Positions 11,226-20,146 of a DNA stretch of 64,000 bases are shown one piece after another. The stretch lies in the NCBI RefSeq assembly GCF_900177675.1, contig NZ_FXWM01000001.1, positions 1 through 64,000 of the forward strand. The letters are read 5' to 3'. Positions within the stretch are counted from its first letter, which is position 1, and each line of letters begins with the position of its first letter. Both the position numbers and the translations under genes were made by a program. A model generated the notes under the pieces. That model was not told where the DNA came from. It saw only the letters and a program-made list of their open reading frames with translations, and made no database searches. This DNA is from Bacillus sp. OV166. Lineage in GTDB: Bacteria; Bacillota; Bacilli; Bacillales; Cytobacillaceae.

Positions 11226-11320
11226 TTTTTCCCCTCCGAAGCAAGGCCGGAACGAGTCCGACCTAGATTTTTTATGTTTTTGGCTATTATTTCGTTGGTT
11301 TGAAGTTTTTTTAATTAAAC

Positions 11321-11515
11321 TTTTGAGTCATCTCAGGTGTTTTGTGTTATTTTCAAACAAGCTTTTGTACCATCTCAGGTGTTTTGTACGAGTTTCTGGG
11401 TGTTTTGTGTCATTCCGGCAAGGTTTTGTGCCATTTTCCAAGTGTTTTGTGCCATTTTTGAATGGTTTTGTGCCAAAATTCAACTGTTTTGTTCAATTAG
11501 ACATTATTTGGAAAA
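11321..11515. repeat. 21-bp degenerate array, TTTTGTG word, copy 2
   Basis: TTTTGNG/TTTTGTN words begin at 11321, 11340, 11363, 11382, 11403, 11424, 11445, 11466 and 11487. The last six intervals are 19 to 21 and mostly exactly 21. Inner text again reads GTGCCATTTT. It ends with CAATTAGACA-TTATT-TGGAAA (11493-11515), the same terminal sequence as the array at 457-591, in the same orientation on the plus strand. It occupies the 371-bp gap between thiolase and hydroxyacyl-CoA dehydrogenase genes. Plus-strand frames through it (FCAIFQV heptads) are artefacts of the period. Confidence 0.85.
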
Positions 11516-11596
11516 AACCAACTCTAAAAGTTAGCTTTTAGGAACCCTCCGTTGAACACGACTCCGATTAATCAAATTAATATCTCACCCTAGAGA

Positions 11597-12784
11597 TTAG
11601 CCCTTCGGAACCTCGATCATCACGGCATCGCCTTGGCCGCCGCCGCTGCAAATTGCAGCAATCCCAATTCCGCCGCCGCGGCGCTTTAATTCGTGCATTA
11701 ACGTAAGGATAATGCGCGCCCCGCTGGCACCAATCGGATGACCTAAGGCAACCGCACCGCCATTGACATTGACCTTTTCTGGGTCAAGACCGGCAATTTT
11801 CCCGCTCACTAAGGCAACTGCAGCGAAGGCTTCATTGATTTCAAATAAATCTACTTCCTCCAACGTTTTCCCTGTTTTTCGTAACAGCTCATTAATAACA
11901 AGTCCCGGTGTTTTCGGGAAATCCTTTGCTTCCACAGCGACCGCCGTATGGCCGATAATCACCGCTTCCGCCTGCCTGCCTTCACGAAGTGCTCGCTCTT
12001 CACTCATTAACACGAGGGCCGCGGCACCGTCATTGACCCCAGGGGCATTTCCTGCTGTAATCGTACCGGTTGAATTAAATACCGGCGCTAATTTACCCAG
12101 CCGTTCAATCGATGTGTCTTTACGAGGTGATTCATCATTCTCGACAACAAGTGGTGCACCCTTCCGTTGTGGAACCTCAACCGATACGATTTCTTCCGCA
12201 AATTTCCCGCTCTCGATTGCGGCAATCGCGCGCTTGTGGCTTCGCAATGCCCACTCGTCCTGTGCTTCCCGGCTAATTTCCATATCGGCAGCCGCTACGT
12301 TGCCGTATGTGCCCATGTGAGCGCCGGTAAAGCTACAGGTTAACCCGTCATGAATCATTAAATCTTTGACCTGCGCGTCACCCATTCGGAAGCCCCAGCG
12401 TGCTTTTGGTAAAACATATGGTGCATTGCTCATCGATTCCATTCCGCCTGCAACAATCACTTCTTCATCGCCAGCACGAATGATTTGGTCTGCCAAGGTG
12501 ACACTGCGCATCCCTGACGCACAAACCTTATTGATTGTTTCGGTTTTCACTTCCCACGGCAATCCGGCGTGATGCACCGCTTGACGCGATGGAATCTGCC
12601 CTTGTCCCCCTTGTAAAACAGTTCCAAGAATGACTTCCTGTACGTCTTCAGGCTTCACTTCGGCACGAACTAATGCCTCTTTTACGGCAATTCCCCCGAG
12701 TTGGGAGGCAGTAAAGCTGCTTAGTGTTCCCCCTAATTTTCCAAAAGGCGTTCTAACCCCGCTTAAAATGACTGTTCTTCCCAT
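11597..12784 (-). CDS. mmgA: Acetyl-CoA C-acetyltransferase (thiolase)
   Basis: Cleaves 3-ketoacyl-CoA with CoA, releasing acetyl-CoA (or condenses two acetyl-CoA). 395 residues. The nucleophile is Cys88 in NKVCASGMRS; the second half has GHPIGASGARI (His near 350) and CSGGGQGDAV (Cys near 380), and NEAFAAV. AGGGAGAG precedes the ATG by eight bases. Upstream lie a second FadR-like operator and a cre-like site, so it may have its own promoter in addition to read-through from fadF. Confidence 0.95.
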   Translation of the reverse strand: MGRTVILSGVRTPFGKLGGTLSSFTASQLGGIAVKEALVRAEVKPEDVQEVILGTVLQGGQGQIPSRQAVHHAGLPWEVKTETINKVCASGMRSVTLADQIIRAGDEEVIVAGGMESMSNAPYVLPKARWGFRMGDAQVKDLMIHDGLTCSFTGAHMGTYGNVAAADMEISREAQDEWALRSHKRAIAAIESGKFAEEIVSVEVPQRKGAPLVVENDESPRKDTSIERLGKLAPVFNSTGTITAGNAPGVNDGAAALVLMSEERALREGRQAEAVIIGHTAVAVEAKDFPKTPGLVINELLRKTGKTLEEVDLFEINEAFAAVALVSGKIAGLDPEKVNVNGGAVALGHPIGASGARIILTLMHELKRRGGGIGIAAICSGGGQGDAVMIEVPKG

Positions 12785-12844
12785 TCAAAACACTCTCCCT
12801 TTTCCTAATATTCAGTCAAACTTTTTTTAAAAAAATTGCGGCGA

Positions 12845-12860
12845 CTGAACGCTCGCTCAG
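12845..12860. promoter_or_regulatory. FadR-like operator upstream of thiolase
   Basis: CTGAACGCTCGCTCAG is an imperfect palindrome (TGAACG-CT-CGCTCA) of the same 6-2-6 layout as the perfect site at 15211. A further half-like ATTCAGTCAAA lies at 12810-12820, matching the flank of the fadF site. Binding is inferred. Confidence 0.5.
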
Positions 12861-12870
12861 GTAGGAACCA

Positions 12871-12900
12871 AAAAAGAAGCGCAGGCTCCTGCTTTTTTTA
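12871..12900 (-). terminator. Possible weak terminator between fadF and thiolase
   Basis: A run of A, then GCAGGCTCCTGC, then a run of T. The short stem with a minimal loop is flanked by U-rich sequence on both strands. It would reduce read-through from fadF into the thiolase gene. Confidence 0.4.
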
Positions 12901-12910
12901 ATAATGTTAA

Positions 12911-12924
12911 TGTAAGCGTTTTAA
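12911..12924. promoter_or_regulatory. cre-like site
   Basis: TGTAAGCGTTTTAA matches the CcpA box consensus TGWAANCGNTNWCA at all positions except one (A for C near the end). Its place 127 bases upstream of the thiolase start suits carbon catabolite repression of fatty-acid use. Confidence 0.45.
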
Positions 12925-13035
12925 TCTACATACTATATTCTACATAAAAACGAGCAGAAGTTGAAATGTTTTACACAAAATTTTTAAAATTTTATGAATA
13001 TGTTAACAAATCGAACCTCTGCTCCCCCTTAAAAA

Positions 13036-15138
13036 CTATGCGATATCCCCGCAAACCGCTTTTTCAAGCAGCTCGGCCACATCGTAAGTCGAAACCTTTT
13101 CTTCCACTTCTTTTGCCTTCGTACCATCTGACAGCATCGTTAAGCAATACGGACAGCCTGAACTGATCACCGACGGATTAACTGCCAGGGCCTGCTCGGT
13201 TCTAGCCACGTTAATGCGGTGTCCGGTTTCTTCCTCCATCCACATCAAACCGCCGCCAGCACCACAGCACATCGCCTTCTCTCTGTTCCGCTCCATTTCA
13301 ATCAACTTCACGCCCGGAATAGATTTAAGAATCTCACGTGGTGCATCATAGACATCATTGTAACGGCCTAAGTAACAAGAATCATGGAAAGTGATCGTTT
13401 CATCAACCGAATGTTTCGGCACGAGCTTGCCATCGCGAACTAACTCATAAAGAACCTCAGTATGATGGAACACTTCGACATCCTTTAAGCCAAAATCAGG
13501 GTATTCATTTTTGAAAATATTATAAGCATGCGGGTCGATCGTGACGATTTTCTTGACTTCTGCTTTTTCAAATTCCTCAATATTTTTCGTTGCCAGGTCT
13601 TGGAACAAGAATTCATTGCCGAGACGGCGCGGTGTGTCACCAGAATTTTTCTCTTTGTTGCCAAGAATCGCAAACTTCACGCCTGCTTCGTTCAGCAGCT
13701 TCGCAAACGACAAAGCAATCTTTTGGCTGCGATTATCGTAAGAGCCCATGGCGCCTACCCAGAAAAGGTATTCAAATTCTTCGCCGGCTTTATTCATCTC
13801 TTTCACAGTTGGCACATGAACATCTTCGCGGGCCTCGCGCCAAGTTTCACGTTCTTTTCTGTTCAAGCCCCATGGATTGCCTTGGCGTTCAATATTCGTC
13901 ATCGCACGCTGAGCATCCGCATCCAATTTCCCTTCGGTTAAAACTAAATAACGGCGCAGGTCAATTATTTTATCGACATGCTCATTCATGACTGGACATT
14001 GGTCTTCACAATTCCGGCACGTTGTACATGCCCAAATTTCTTCTTCGGTAATGACATCGCCAATTAAGCTCGGGCTATAAGCTAATGCGGCAGCGGATTC
14101 CTGTGCGCCTTGACTTGCAGACGCAAGCGCCAGTTGATTTCCCTTCGTATTCGCAAATGCAATCGTTGGCACCCACGGCTGTTTCGAGGTAACCACAGCC
14201 CCATGATTCGTTAAGTGGTCACGAAGTTTGACGATTAAGTCCATCGGTGACAGCATTTTACCTGTTCCCGTTGCTGGACACATATTCGTACAGCGGCCAC
14301 ATTCAACACAAGCATAAAAATCGATCATTTGGTGCTGCGTAAAGTCTTCAATTCTTCCAACCCCAAACGTTTCTTGGGATTCATCTTCAAAATCAACTTT
14401 TTTCAATTTTCCTGGTTTATCTAACCGGTTAAAATATACATTCGCTGGACCCGCAATTAAGTGGGCATGTTTGGACTGCGGTACATACACTAAGAAAGTT
14501 AACAAGAATAATAAGTGCGCCCACCAAGCGATGTAAAAAATCACAATGGAGGCGGTTTCACCAATCCCTGAAAAGATGAGCGAAATCAGCGAGGCTACCG
14601 GTTCTGTCCATGAAGCCTCTTCCCCGTGCCAGATCAGACTCATTCCGTTGCCAAGTAAAACAGAAAGCATTAAACCACCAATAAATATAAGGACAAGACC
14701 AGATTTAAAGTTCCGCTTTAGGCGGACTAATTTTTCCACATAGCGGCGATAAAAAGCCCAAATGACAGCCACTAAGATCATCAGTGTGACAAGCTCTTGG
14801 AAAAAAGTGAACCCTGCATAAAGAGGTCCAAGCGGCAAATGTGCCCCAGGTTTAATCCCTTTGATAATAAAATCAATCGCGCCAAATTGGACCAGAATAA
14901 AACCGTAGAAGAACATGACGTGCATAATCCCGCTTTTTTTATCCTTCAGCAATTTCTTTTGGCCAAACACATTGACCCAAATTTTTTGAAGCCGCTCTTT
15001 CACATTGTTATCAAACTCAACCTTTTTCCCGAGTTTAATAAATTCAATACGGGTTTTCACTACATACACAAACAGACTGACTGCGTAAGCGGTTACAACA
15101 AGAAATGCAATCAGGTTGACCCATAGTAAACCATTCAT
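13036..15138 (-). CDS. fadF: Membrane Fe-S oxidoreductase FadF
   Basis: Heterodisulfide-reductase-like membrane protein (B. subtilis FadF/YwjF), thought to carry electrons from acyl-CoA dehydrogenases via ETF to menaquinone. 700 residues. About residues 1-230 hold several membrane spans (NarI-like). Two 4Fe-4S motifs follow, CVECGRCTNMCP and CTTCRNCEDQCP. The C-terminal half has two cysteine-rich CCG domains (CYLGRYNDVYDAPRE with CCGAGGG, and SGCPYCLTML). It is first in the leftward cluster and has the best promoter, with an operator inside it. No etfAB genes lie in the window. Confidence 0.93.
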   Translation of the reverse strand: MNGLLWVNLIAFLVVTAYAVSLFVYVVKTRIEFIKLGKKVEFDNNVKERLQKIWVNVFGQKKLLKDKKSGIMHVMFFYGFILVQFGAIDFIIKGIKPGAHLPLGPLYAGFTFFQELVTLMILVAVIWAFYRRYVEKLVRLKRNFKSGLVLIFIGGLMLSVLLGNGMSLIWHGEEASWTEPVASLISLIFSGIGETASIVIFYIAWWAHLLFLLTFLVYVPQSKHAHLIAGPANVYFNRLDKPGKLKKVDFEDESQETFGVGRIEDFTQHQMIDFYACVECGRCTNMCPATGTGKMLSPMDLIVKLRDHLTNHGAVVTSKQPWVPTIAFANTKGNQLALASASQGAQESAAALAYSPSLIGDVITEEEIWACTTCRNCEDQCPVMNEHVDKIIDLRRYLVLTEGKLDADAQRAMTNIERQGNPWGLNRKERETWREAREDVHVPTVKEMNKAGEEFEYLFWVGAMGSYDNRSQKIALSFAKLLNEAGVKFAILGNKEKNSGDTPRRLGNEFLFQDLATKNIEEFEKAEVKKIVTIDPHAYNIFKNEYPDFGLKDVEVFHHTEVLYELVRDGKLVPKHSVDETITFHDSCYLGRYNDVYDAPREILKSIPGVKLIEMERNREKAMCCGAGGGLMWMEEETGHRINVARTEQALAVNPSVISSGCPYCLTMLSDGTKAKEVEEKVSTYDVAELLEKAVCGDIA

Positions 15139-15201
15139 ATAAATGCCCCTTTCAGATAACTTCTAGAATATAAATAATTTTCAGAATCTACGTTTATCTT
15201 T

Positions 15202-15229
15202 ATTATATTATGAATGAGCATTCAGTCAA
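15202..15229 (-). promoter_or_regulatory. fadF promoter with FadR-like operator in the spacer
   Basis: On the minus strand: -35 TTGACT (15224-15229), 16-bp spacer, -10 TATAAT (15202-15207). The spacer contains the perfect inverted repeat TGAATG-AG-CATTCA (15211-15224). The 18-base TGAATGAGCATTCAGTCA agrees at most positions with the B. subtilis FadR consensus TGAATGAMTANTCATTCA. A protein bound here would block polymerase, giving acyl-CoA-relieved repression. The site is seen; the regulator assignment is inferred. Confidence 0.8.
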
Positions 15230-15312
15230 ATGATTTTTGAAAAGTTTGATTAACTTATATAAAAGGTAGCTTTCGGAAAAACTAACTAAACTGATTGGAG
15301 GAAAGAATTCTA

Positions 15313-16515
15313 ATGATTTTTGCACTTTTTTCGAGCTTACTCCTATTTCTCATCATTCTATGGCTTGTATTAGATTTTAATTTAGGTAAAAAGAAGCATC
15401 TTTCCATTGTCAGTCGAAGAGAAACAGCCATCATTCATGGGAATTTTGATATTTTCACCCACGGAAAGAAGTTATTCGCCGACTATTTCCATGAACTGCA
15501 AAACGCGAAAAAGCATATTCATGTGCTATTTTATATTGTTAAAGACGATGCGATTAGTCGGGAGTTTTTCTCTATTTTAAAAGAAAAGGCACGGGCCGGG
15601 GTCGAAGTTCGGCTTCTTATTGACCGGCTTGGCAGCTGGAAGGTGAGGAAGGCGGCCGTTAAGTCTTTGCAGGAGGCGGGTGTTCGATTTGCTTTTAGCA
15701 ATACAATCAAGCTCCCCTTCCTTTTTTATTCTTCTCAGATTCGGAATCACCGCAAGATTACAATTATTGACGGGGAAATTGGGTATCTTGGCGGTTTTAA
15801 CGTAGGGAAGGAATATATTGACGAAGAGCCTTCCTTGGGGATCTGGCGCGATTACCATTTAAAAATTACCGGCCGGAGTGTAAATTTTTTGCAAAGTGAG
15901 TTTTTGATTGATTGGCACGAGTATGCGGGAGAAGATATTATGGGGAATCCGGCCTATTTTCCGACCCTAGCTGATGGTCCTGTCCGCCATCAGTATGTTC
16001 CAACGGAAGCCGACCAATTAGAGCAAAATTATCTTCGTCTGATTCAAAAAGCAACCCATTCGATGATCATCGGCACTCCCTACTTTATACCATGTCATAA
16101 GATTCTGGCCGAGTTACTTGCAGCCATCAAACGCGGGGTTCAGCTTTCCGTCATCGTCCCGTATACCGCTGACCATCTGCTTGTCCAAGAGGCCTCGTTC
16201 CGTTATTTACGGAAGCTAATTCGGGCGGGGGCGGCCGTTTATCAATATAAAAAAGGCTTTTATCATGCCAAGACACTCGTCATTGATGACAAACTCTGCG
16301 ATATCGGCACCGCCAATTTTGATAAACGAAGCATGTATTTAAACAAGGAAATCAATTGCTATATTTATGACCCATCCTTTATCCAGCGCTTGATGGATAT
16401 CCTCAAAAAGGACATCGATGACTCAAAACCCCTGACATTAGCTGAACTTAACAAACCGAACCCTGTCCGCACCATTAAAGAGGGCATCGCTGCGGCCATT
16501 TCCTATTTTTTATAA
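15313..16515 (+). CDS. clsB: Cardiolipin synthase family protein (YwjE/ClsB)
   Basis: Phospholipase-D superfamily enzyme that joins phosphatidylglycerol molecules into cardiolipin, membrane-bound. 400 residues. One N-terminal membrane segment (FALFSSLLLFLIILWLVLDF), then two HKD half-sites: NHRKITIIDGEIGYLGGFN near residue 155 and YHAKTLVIDDKLCDIGTANFD near 320. Classic Cls proteins have two membrane segments and are about 480 residues; the shorter single-span form matches B. subtilis YwjE. I start at the ATG at 15313 because GGAGGAAAG, which is the ribosome site, lies seven bases before it. Divergent from fadF, as in B. subtilis. Confidence 0.9.
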   Translation: MIFALFSSLLLFLIILWLVLDFNLGKKKHLSIVSRRETAIIHGNFDIFTHGKKLFADYFHELQNAKKHIHVLFYIVKDDAISREFFSILKEKARAGVEVRLLIDRLGSWKVRKAAVKSLQEAGVRFAFSNTIKLPFLFYSSQIRNHRKITIIDGEIGYLGGFNVGKEYIDEEPSLGIWRDYHLKITGRSVNFLQSEFLIDWHEYAGEDIMGNPAYFPTLADGPVRHQYVPTEADQLEQNYLRLIQKATHSMIIGTPYFIPCHKILAELLAAIKRGVQLSVIVPYTADHLLVQEASFRYLRKLIRAGAAVYQYKKGFYHAKTLVIDDKLCDIGTANFDKRSMYLNKEINCYIYDPSFIQRLMDILKKDIDDSKPLTLAELNKPNPVRTIKEGIAAAISYFL

Positions 16516-16530
16516 GAAAGGAGTTTGTCT

Positions 16531-17487
16531 ATGAAGATTCGGTTTGGGTATGTGTCACATGCGATTAGCTTATGGGATGCTTCACCCGCGAAGACGCTGA
16601 CATTTACTCGTTATCAGGAGTTAAGCCCCGCGGAACGGGAGGAAAAATTGCTTCATGTGACGAAGCAAAATCTGGACCACACCCTCAGGATGCTGTACTA
16701 CAATATTGCTCATCAACTTGAATTGTATCGCTTATCTAGTTCGATTGTCCCGCTAGCGACCCATCCCGAAGTGAACTGGGACTTTGTAACCCCCTTTCGC
16801 TTGGTGTGGCAGGAAATTGGTGACCTTGTTAAAAGGAAAGGGCTGCGAGTGAGTTTTCATCCGAATCAATTTACCTTGTTTACCTCACTGCAAACGAAAA
16901 TCACCGAAAATGCCGTGGTCGATATGAGCTACCATTATCGAATGTTTGAAGCGATGGGACTTGAGCAGGAGGGACTTATTAATATCCATATTGGTGGTGC
17001 CTATGGTGATAAACAGCAAACCTTACCTCGATTCCATCAAAACCTAACCAAGCTCCCAGTACCGATTAAACAAGTAATGACGCTGGAAAATGATGATAAA
17101 ACCTATAATGCCGAAGAAACCTTAGCCGCCTGTGAAAAAGAAACGATCCCGTTTGTATTCGATTATCATCACCATATCGCCAATCTGTGTGAAACTGCAC
17201 TTGAGGATTTGCTCCCGCGGATTTTTCAGACGTGGAAGCATGCACGCCACATCCCGAAGGTGCATATTTCCTCCCCCAAAAACGAGAAGGAATTCCGCTC
17301 CCACGCTGATTTTGTCGACCCGGAATTTATCATGCCTTTTTTGAAAATGCTGCGCGAAATCGGTGCGGATATTGATTTCATGATCGAGGCCAAAGCAAAG
17401 GATCAAGCCGCACTGAAATTAATCGAAGATCTCAGCCAGATCCGCGGCTTTAAACGGATCAGCGGCGGTGCAATTGAGGTAAAATAG
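16531..17487 (+). CDS. uvsE: UV DNA damage endonuclease UvsE
   Basis: Apurinic-type endonuclease that nicks DNA 5' to UV photoproducts, starting an alternative excision repair path; in Bacilli important for spores. 318 residues with the family features [20 protein letters not shown] at the N-terminus, [28 protein letters not shown] and FDYHHH (metal ligands), and VHISSPK. The ATG has AGGAG seven bases upstream; the TTG at 16525 is inside the spacer. It begins 15 bases after clsB and is probably cotranscribed. A fragment resembling the 3' end of the type A repeat lies directly after its stop. Confidence 0.93.
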   Translation: MKIRFGYVSHAISLWDASPAKTLTFTRYQELSPAEREEKLLHVTKQNLDHTLRMLYYNIAHQLELYRLSSSIVPLATHPEVNWDFVTPFRLVWQEIGDLVKRKGLRVSFHPNQFTLFTSLQTKITENAVVDMSYHYRMFEAMGLEQEGLINIHIGGAYGDKQQTLPRFHQNLTKLPVPIKQVMTLENDDKTYNAEETLAACEKETIPFVFDYHHHIANLCETALEDLLPRIFQTWKHARHIPKVHISSPKNEKEFRSHADFVDPEFIMPFLKMLREIGADIDFMIEAKAKDQAALKLIEDLSQIRGFKRISGGAIEVK

Positions 17488-17490
17488 ATT

Positions 17491-17517
17491 AGCCGCTGGG
17501 CTCTCGAGGCTAGGCAC
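17491..17517 (+). repeat. Fragment of type A repeat 3' end
   Basis: TTAGCCGCTGGGCTCTCGAGGCTAGGC resembles the end of the type A repeat (CTAGCCGTTGGGC-N-AGCTAGACAG) and starts three bases after the uvsE stop codon. The rest of the element is absent. Confidence 0.4.
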
Positions 17518-17522
17518 AATAG

Positions 17523-17556
17523 AAAAAAGTCTTCGAACGACTTCGAAGACTTTTTT
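17523..17556. terminator. Bidirectional terminator, uvsE/sspH
   Basis: A 15-bp perfect stem, AAAAAAGTCTTCGAA and TTCGAAGACTTTTTT, with loop CGAC. The A- and T-runs make it work for both convergent genes; it abuts the sspH stop codon. Confidence 0.92.
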
Positions 17557-17736
17557 CTATTCCTCAATTAAGTTTAAAACAGGAACCTCCCGCTCATTGT
17601 CCGGGTCCGTTCTTGAGTATATTCGTGCCACTTGTGTGGCTTCATCGACATGTTGAATAATCACAGGCGTCCCCTCATAGGTCACATTAAACATGTCGGC
17701 AGATTCGACGATTTCCTTCGCTCTTCCCACATTCAT
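17557..17736 (-). CDS. sspH: Small acid-soluble spore protein H
   Basis: Minor forespore SASP. From the ATG at 17736 the protein is 59 residues (MNVGRAKEIVESADM...), the length of B. subtilis SspH, with the conserved GTPVIIQHVDEATQVARIY and a REVPVLNLIEE end. AGGAG lies 12 bases upstream, a little far; an earlier ATG (17745) or TTG (17760) would add three or eight residues. Upstream is a sigma-G-like promoter (17771-17799). Expected to be expressed only in the developing spore. Confidence 0.88.
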   Translation of the reverse strand: MNVGRAKEIVESADMFNVTYEGTPVIIQHVDEATQVARIYSRTDPDNEREVPVLNLIEE

Positions 17737-17770
17737 CCGCTTCATCCACTCCTCGCTCAAAGTTCCCTAC

Positions 17771-17799
17771 TAGTATTTGCCTTTTATTAGGTAATATTC
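17771..17799 (-). promoter_or_regulatory. Sigma-G-type promoter of sspH
   Basis: On the minus strand GAATA (17795-17799), 17 bases, then AATACTA (17771-17777), close to the forespore consensus GHATR-N18-CATWHTA. It ends 34 bases before the chosen start. Confidence 0.55.
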
Positions 17800-17846
17800 A
17801 TAAATAGGGACAAGTTTACCTAGATAAAGTCTGTATGCTTTTCAGG

Positions 17847-17985
17847 TTACTGTCGGGTTTTGATCCTTTACTGTCCGCCTTACTTAGTTTACTGTCCAGG
17901 TCTCCGATTTACTGTCGACTTTAATCAACTTACTGTCCACTTTTTCCAGGTTACTGTCCACTTTTTCCAGGTTACTGTCCACCTA
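17847..17985. repeat. 21-bp degenerate array, TTACTGTC word
   Basis: TTACTGTC begins at 17847, 17868, 17889, 17909, 17930, 17951 and 17972: seven copies, intervals 21 or 20. The last three units are almost identical (TTACTGTCCACTTTTTCCAGG); earlier ones diverge outside the word. It lies between the sspH promoter and the argS terminator. It uses a different word from the arrays at 457 and 11321 but has the same period. The whole 327-bp gap contains nothing else beyond the sspH promoter and argS terminator. Confidence 0.88.
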
Positions 17986-18024
17986 ATTTAATTCACAATA
18001 TTCCACCAACAAACATCACCCACT

Positions 18025-18057
18025 ATAAAAAAGCCCCCTTAACCAAGTAAGGGAGCT
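18025..18057 (-). terminator. argS terminator
   Basis: Read on the minus strand AGCTCCCTTA pairs with TAAGGGGGCT (one G-U) and is followed by six T. It starts seven bases after the argS stop. Confidence 0.88.
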
Positions 18058-18063
18058 GAGAAA

Positions 18064-19734
18064 TTACATTTTTTCAGGAGCTGAAACCCCAATTAACGCC
18101 AGCGCATTGCGGAGTGTAATCTGCACCGCTCGCACCAACGCGAGGCGCGCCTTAGTGCGCTCTACATTATCAAGGTCGAGCACTTTTTCCGCATTATAAA
18201 AACTGTGGAACGTCGACGCTAAATCAAAGATATAGTTCGTAATCCGGTGCGGGACGCGCTTCTGTGCAGCCTCGCCAACAGCCAACGGAAACTCACCAAG
18301 CTTCTTCAATAAATCCATTTCCTTTTCCGATGCCACTAATGAAAAATCCGCATCTGCATCAACGCGAACACCCTGCTCCTCACCCGAACGGAGAATACTA
18401 GAAATCCGTGCATGGGCATAATGCGCATAATAAACTGGATTTTCATTCGACTCCGACACCGCTAAATCCAAATCAAAGTCCATATGCGTATCCGAGCTGC
18501 GCATCGCAAAGAAATAACGCGTCGCATCAAGGCCGACCTCATCGACCAAATCACGCATCGTGACCGCTTTCCCGGTCCGCTTACTCATCTTCATCTTCTC
18601 GCCATTTTTATAAAGGTGAACCAGTTGAATGATCTCCACCTCAAGCGCCTCGCGGCTAAACCCGAGCGCCTGAATCGCCGCCTTCATCCGTGGAATGTAG
18701 CCATGGTGATCCGCGCCCCAAATATTAATCAACTTCTCAAAACCGCGGCCCAGTTTGTCCTTATGATAAGCAATATCCGGCGTCAAATACGTATACGATC
18801 CATCCTGCTTAATTAACACACGGTCCTTGTCATCGCCAAAATCCGTCGAGCGCAGCCAAGTCGCACCGTCTTCCTCATACACATAACCGCTCGCCCGCAA
18901 AGCGGCCAACGCCTCATCAATTTTTCCATTTTTATAAAGAGACGTCTCCGAGTACCAGACATCAAATCCAACGCGGAAATCCTCAAGGTCCTGCTTCAAC
19001 TTCGCCATTTCATATTTCAGACCGTAATCACGGAAAAATTCCTGGCGCTCTTCAACGGAAACATGCACATACTTGTCGCCAAATTCTTCAGCCAAAGTTT
19101 TCCCAATGCCAATAATATCGGCACCATGGTAACCGCCCTCCGGCATATCTTTTTCCAAACCAAGTGCCTGGAAATACCGTGCTTCCACCGACAATGCCAA
19201 ATTATTAATCTGGTTCCCAGCGTCATTAATATAGTACTCACGCGAAACATCATATCCCGCTTTGTCCAAAATATTACACAACGAATCGCCGACCGCTGCT
19301 CCGCGGGCATGACCAAGGTGCAAGTCACCCGTTGGATTGGCCGACACAAACTCCACCATAATTTTCTCGTTGCCGCCAACCGTGGTCTCACCGTACCGCT
19401 CGCCTGCATTTAGCACCGTCGGAATCAGCTCCGTTAAATAACTATTATTCATATAAAAATTGATAAACCCCGGCCCCGCCAGTTCAATTTTTTCAATCGA
19501 AGCCTTCGAGCGGTCCATATTCTCAATCAATGCCTCCGCAATCACTCTTGGCGCCTTCTTCGCAACACGAGTCAGCTGCATCGCCATATTGGTCGAATAA
19601 TCACCGTGCGCCTTCTCCTTCGGCGTTTCAAGAACCACAGCAGGAATCTGCTCCTCCGTTGCCAGACCCGCCTTCAGCACCGCCGCGCGAATCTCTTCTT
19701 TTAACTTGCTTTGTACTTGTTCAACTATGTTCAT
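18064..19734 (-). CDS. argS: Arginyl-tRNA synthetase
   Basis: Class I aminoacyl-tRNA synthetase charging tRNA-Arg. 556 residues from the ATG at 19734, which has AGGAGG six bases upstream; the longer open frame is not used. The N-terminal additional domain is followed by [20 protein letters not shown] (HIGH motif as HLGH), then [11 protein letters not shown] (KMSKS motif with R) and a C-terminal DALR anticodon-binding domain ([17 protein letters not shown] onward). Its start overlaps the end of ywiB by 14 bases, so the two are cotranscribed from the promoter at 20255. No T-box leader is seen. Confidence 0.97.
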   Translation of the reverse strand: MNIVEQVQSKLKEEIRAAVLKAGLATEEQIPAVVLETPKEKAHGDYSTNMAMQLTRVAKKAPRVIAEALIENMDRSKASIEKIELAGPGFINFYMNNSYLTELIPTVLNAGERYGETTVGGNEKIMVEFVSANPTGDLHLGHARGAAVGDSLCNILDKAGYDVSREYYINDAGNQINNLALSVEARYFQALGLEKDMPEGGYHGADIIGIGKTLAEEFGDKYVHVSVEERQEFFRDYGLKYEMAKLKQDLEDFRVGFDVWYSETSLYKNGKIDEALAALRASGYVYEEDGATWLRSTDFGDDKDRVLIKQDGSYTYLTPDIAYHKDKLGRGFEKLINIWGADHHGYIPRMKAAIQALGFSREALEVEIIQLVHLYKNGEKMKMSKRTGKAVTMRDLVDEVGLDATRYFFAMRSSDTHMDFDLDLAVSESNENPVYYAHYAHARISSILRSGEEQGVRVDADADFSLVASEKEMDLLKKLGEFPLAVGEAAQKRVPHRITNYIFDLASTFHSFYNAEKVLDLDNVERTKARLALVRAVQITLRNALALIGVSAPEKM

Positions 19735-20146
19735 GTTTATCCTCCTGAAAGGTAATTTCCAAATGGTATGTACCGGCATGCGAGCCCTGCATCGTAAAAT
19801 CATAAAGGATATCAATCAAGCCATCCGAATGCTCAATCCGCTTTGCCAGCGTCATCGTCTCAAAGGTACCAAACGGCATTTCATAACTGCCGCGCAGCTT
19901 CTTGTGCAAGCGAAACGGCAAACGCATCTTCACCGCACCACCGCGCAAAATCAGAGCCTCATCCCCAGCCACCTTCACAATCGTCCGCACATTGCCCTCA
20001 TCCTGCACCTCTTCATACTTAAGAAACGAGGCCCCATCTTTTTGCAGATACCGGCCAAACACCGCCAGCTCATAGACTTCCTTGCCCCCATGCTGATGAA
20101 TCGTCGTTTTTACATTAATTTTCATAGGAATTTCCGTACTAGACAA
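19721..20146 (-). CDS. ywiB: DUF1934 protein YwiB
   Basis: About 141 residues, matching the YwiB/DUF1934 family: [46 protein letters not shown] and MPFGTFE. These are small calycin-like beta-barrel proteins of unknown function. The start is uncertain: GTG at 20158 abuts the AAAGGAA site, TTG at 20146 sits about 10 bases away and gives the family's usual N-terminal length, and ATG at 20122 is possible. I chose TTG. It always precedes argS in relatives and overlaps it here. Confidence 0.8.
   Translation of the reverse strand: MSSTEIPMKINVKTTIHQHGGKEVYELAVFGRYLQKDGASFLKYEEVQDEGNVRTIVKVAGDEALILRGGAVKMRLPFRLHKKLRGSYEMPFGTFETMTLAKRIEHSDGLIDILYDFTMQGSHAGTYHLEITFQEDKHEHS

Noticed and set aside
11337..11541. 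Plus-strand frames with FCAIFQV-type heptads
   Set aside because: Same cause: the second 21-bp array read as codons; no start signals.
10633..11541. 302-codon plus-strand frame
   Set aside because: Antisense of the 3-hydroxyacyl-CoA dehydrogenase continuing into the repeat array; no recognisable protein.
17847..17985. Possible CRISPR array
   Set aside because: Units are only 20-21 bp including a drifting linker; there are no unique 30-40 bp spacers and no cas genes in the window.
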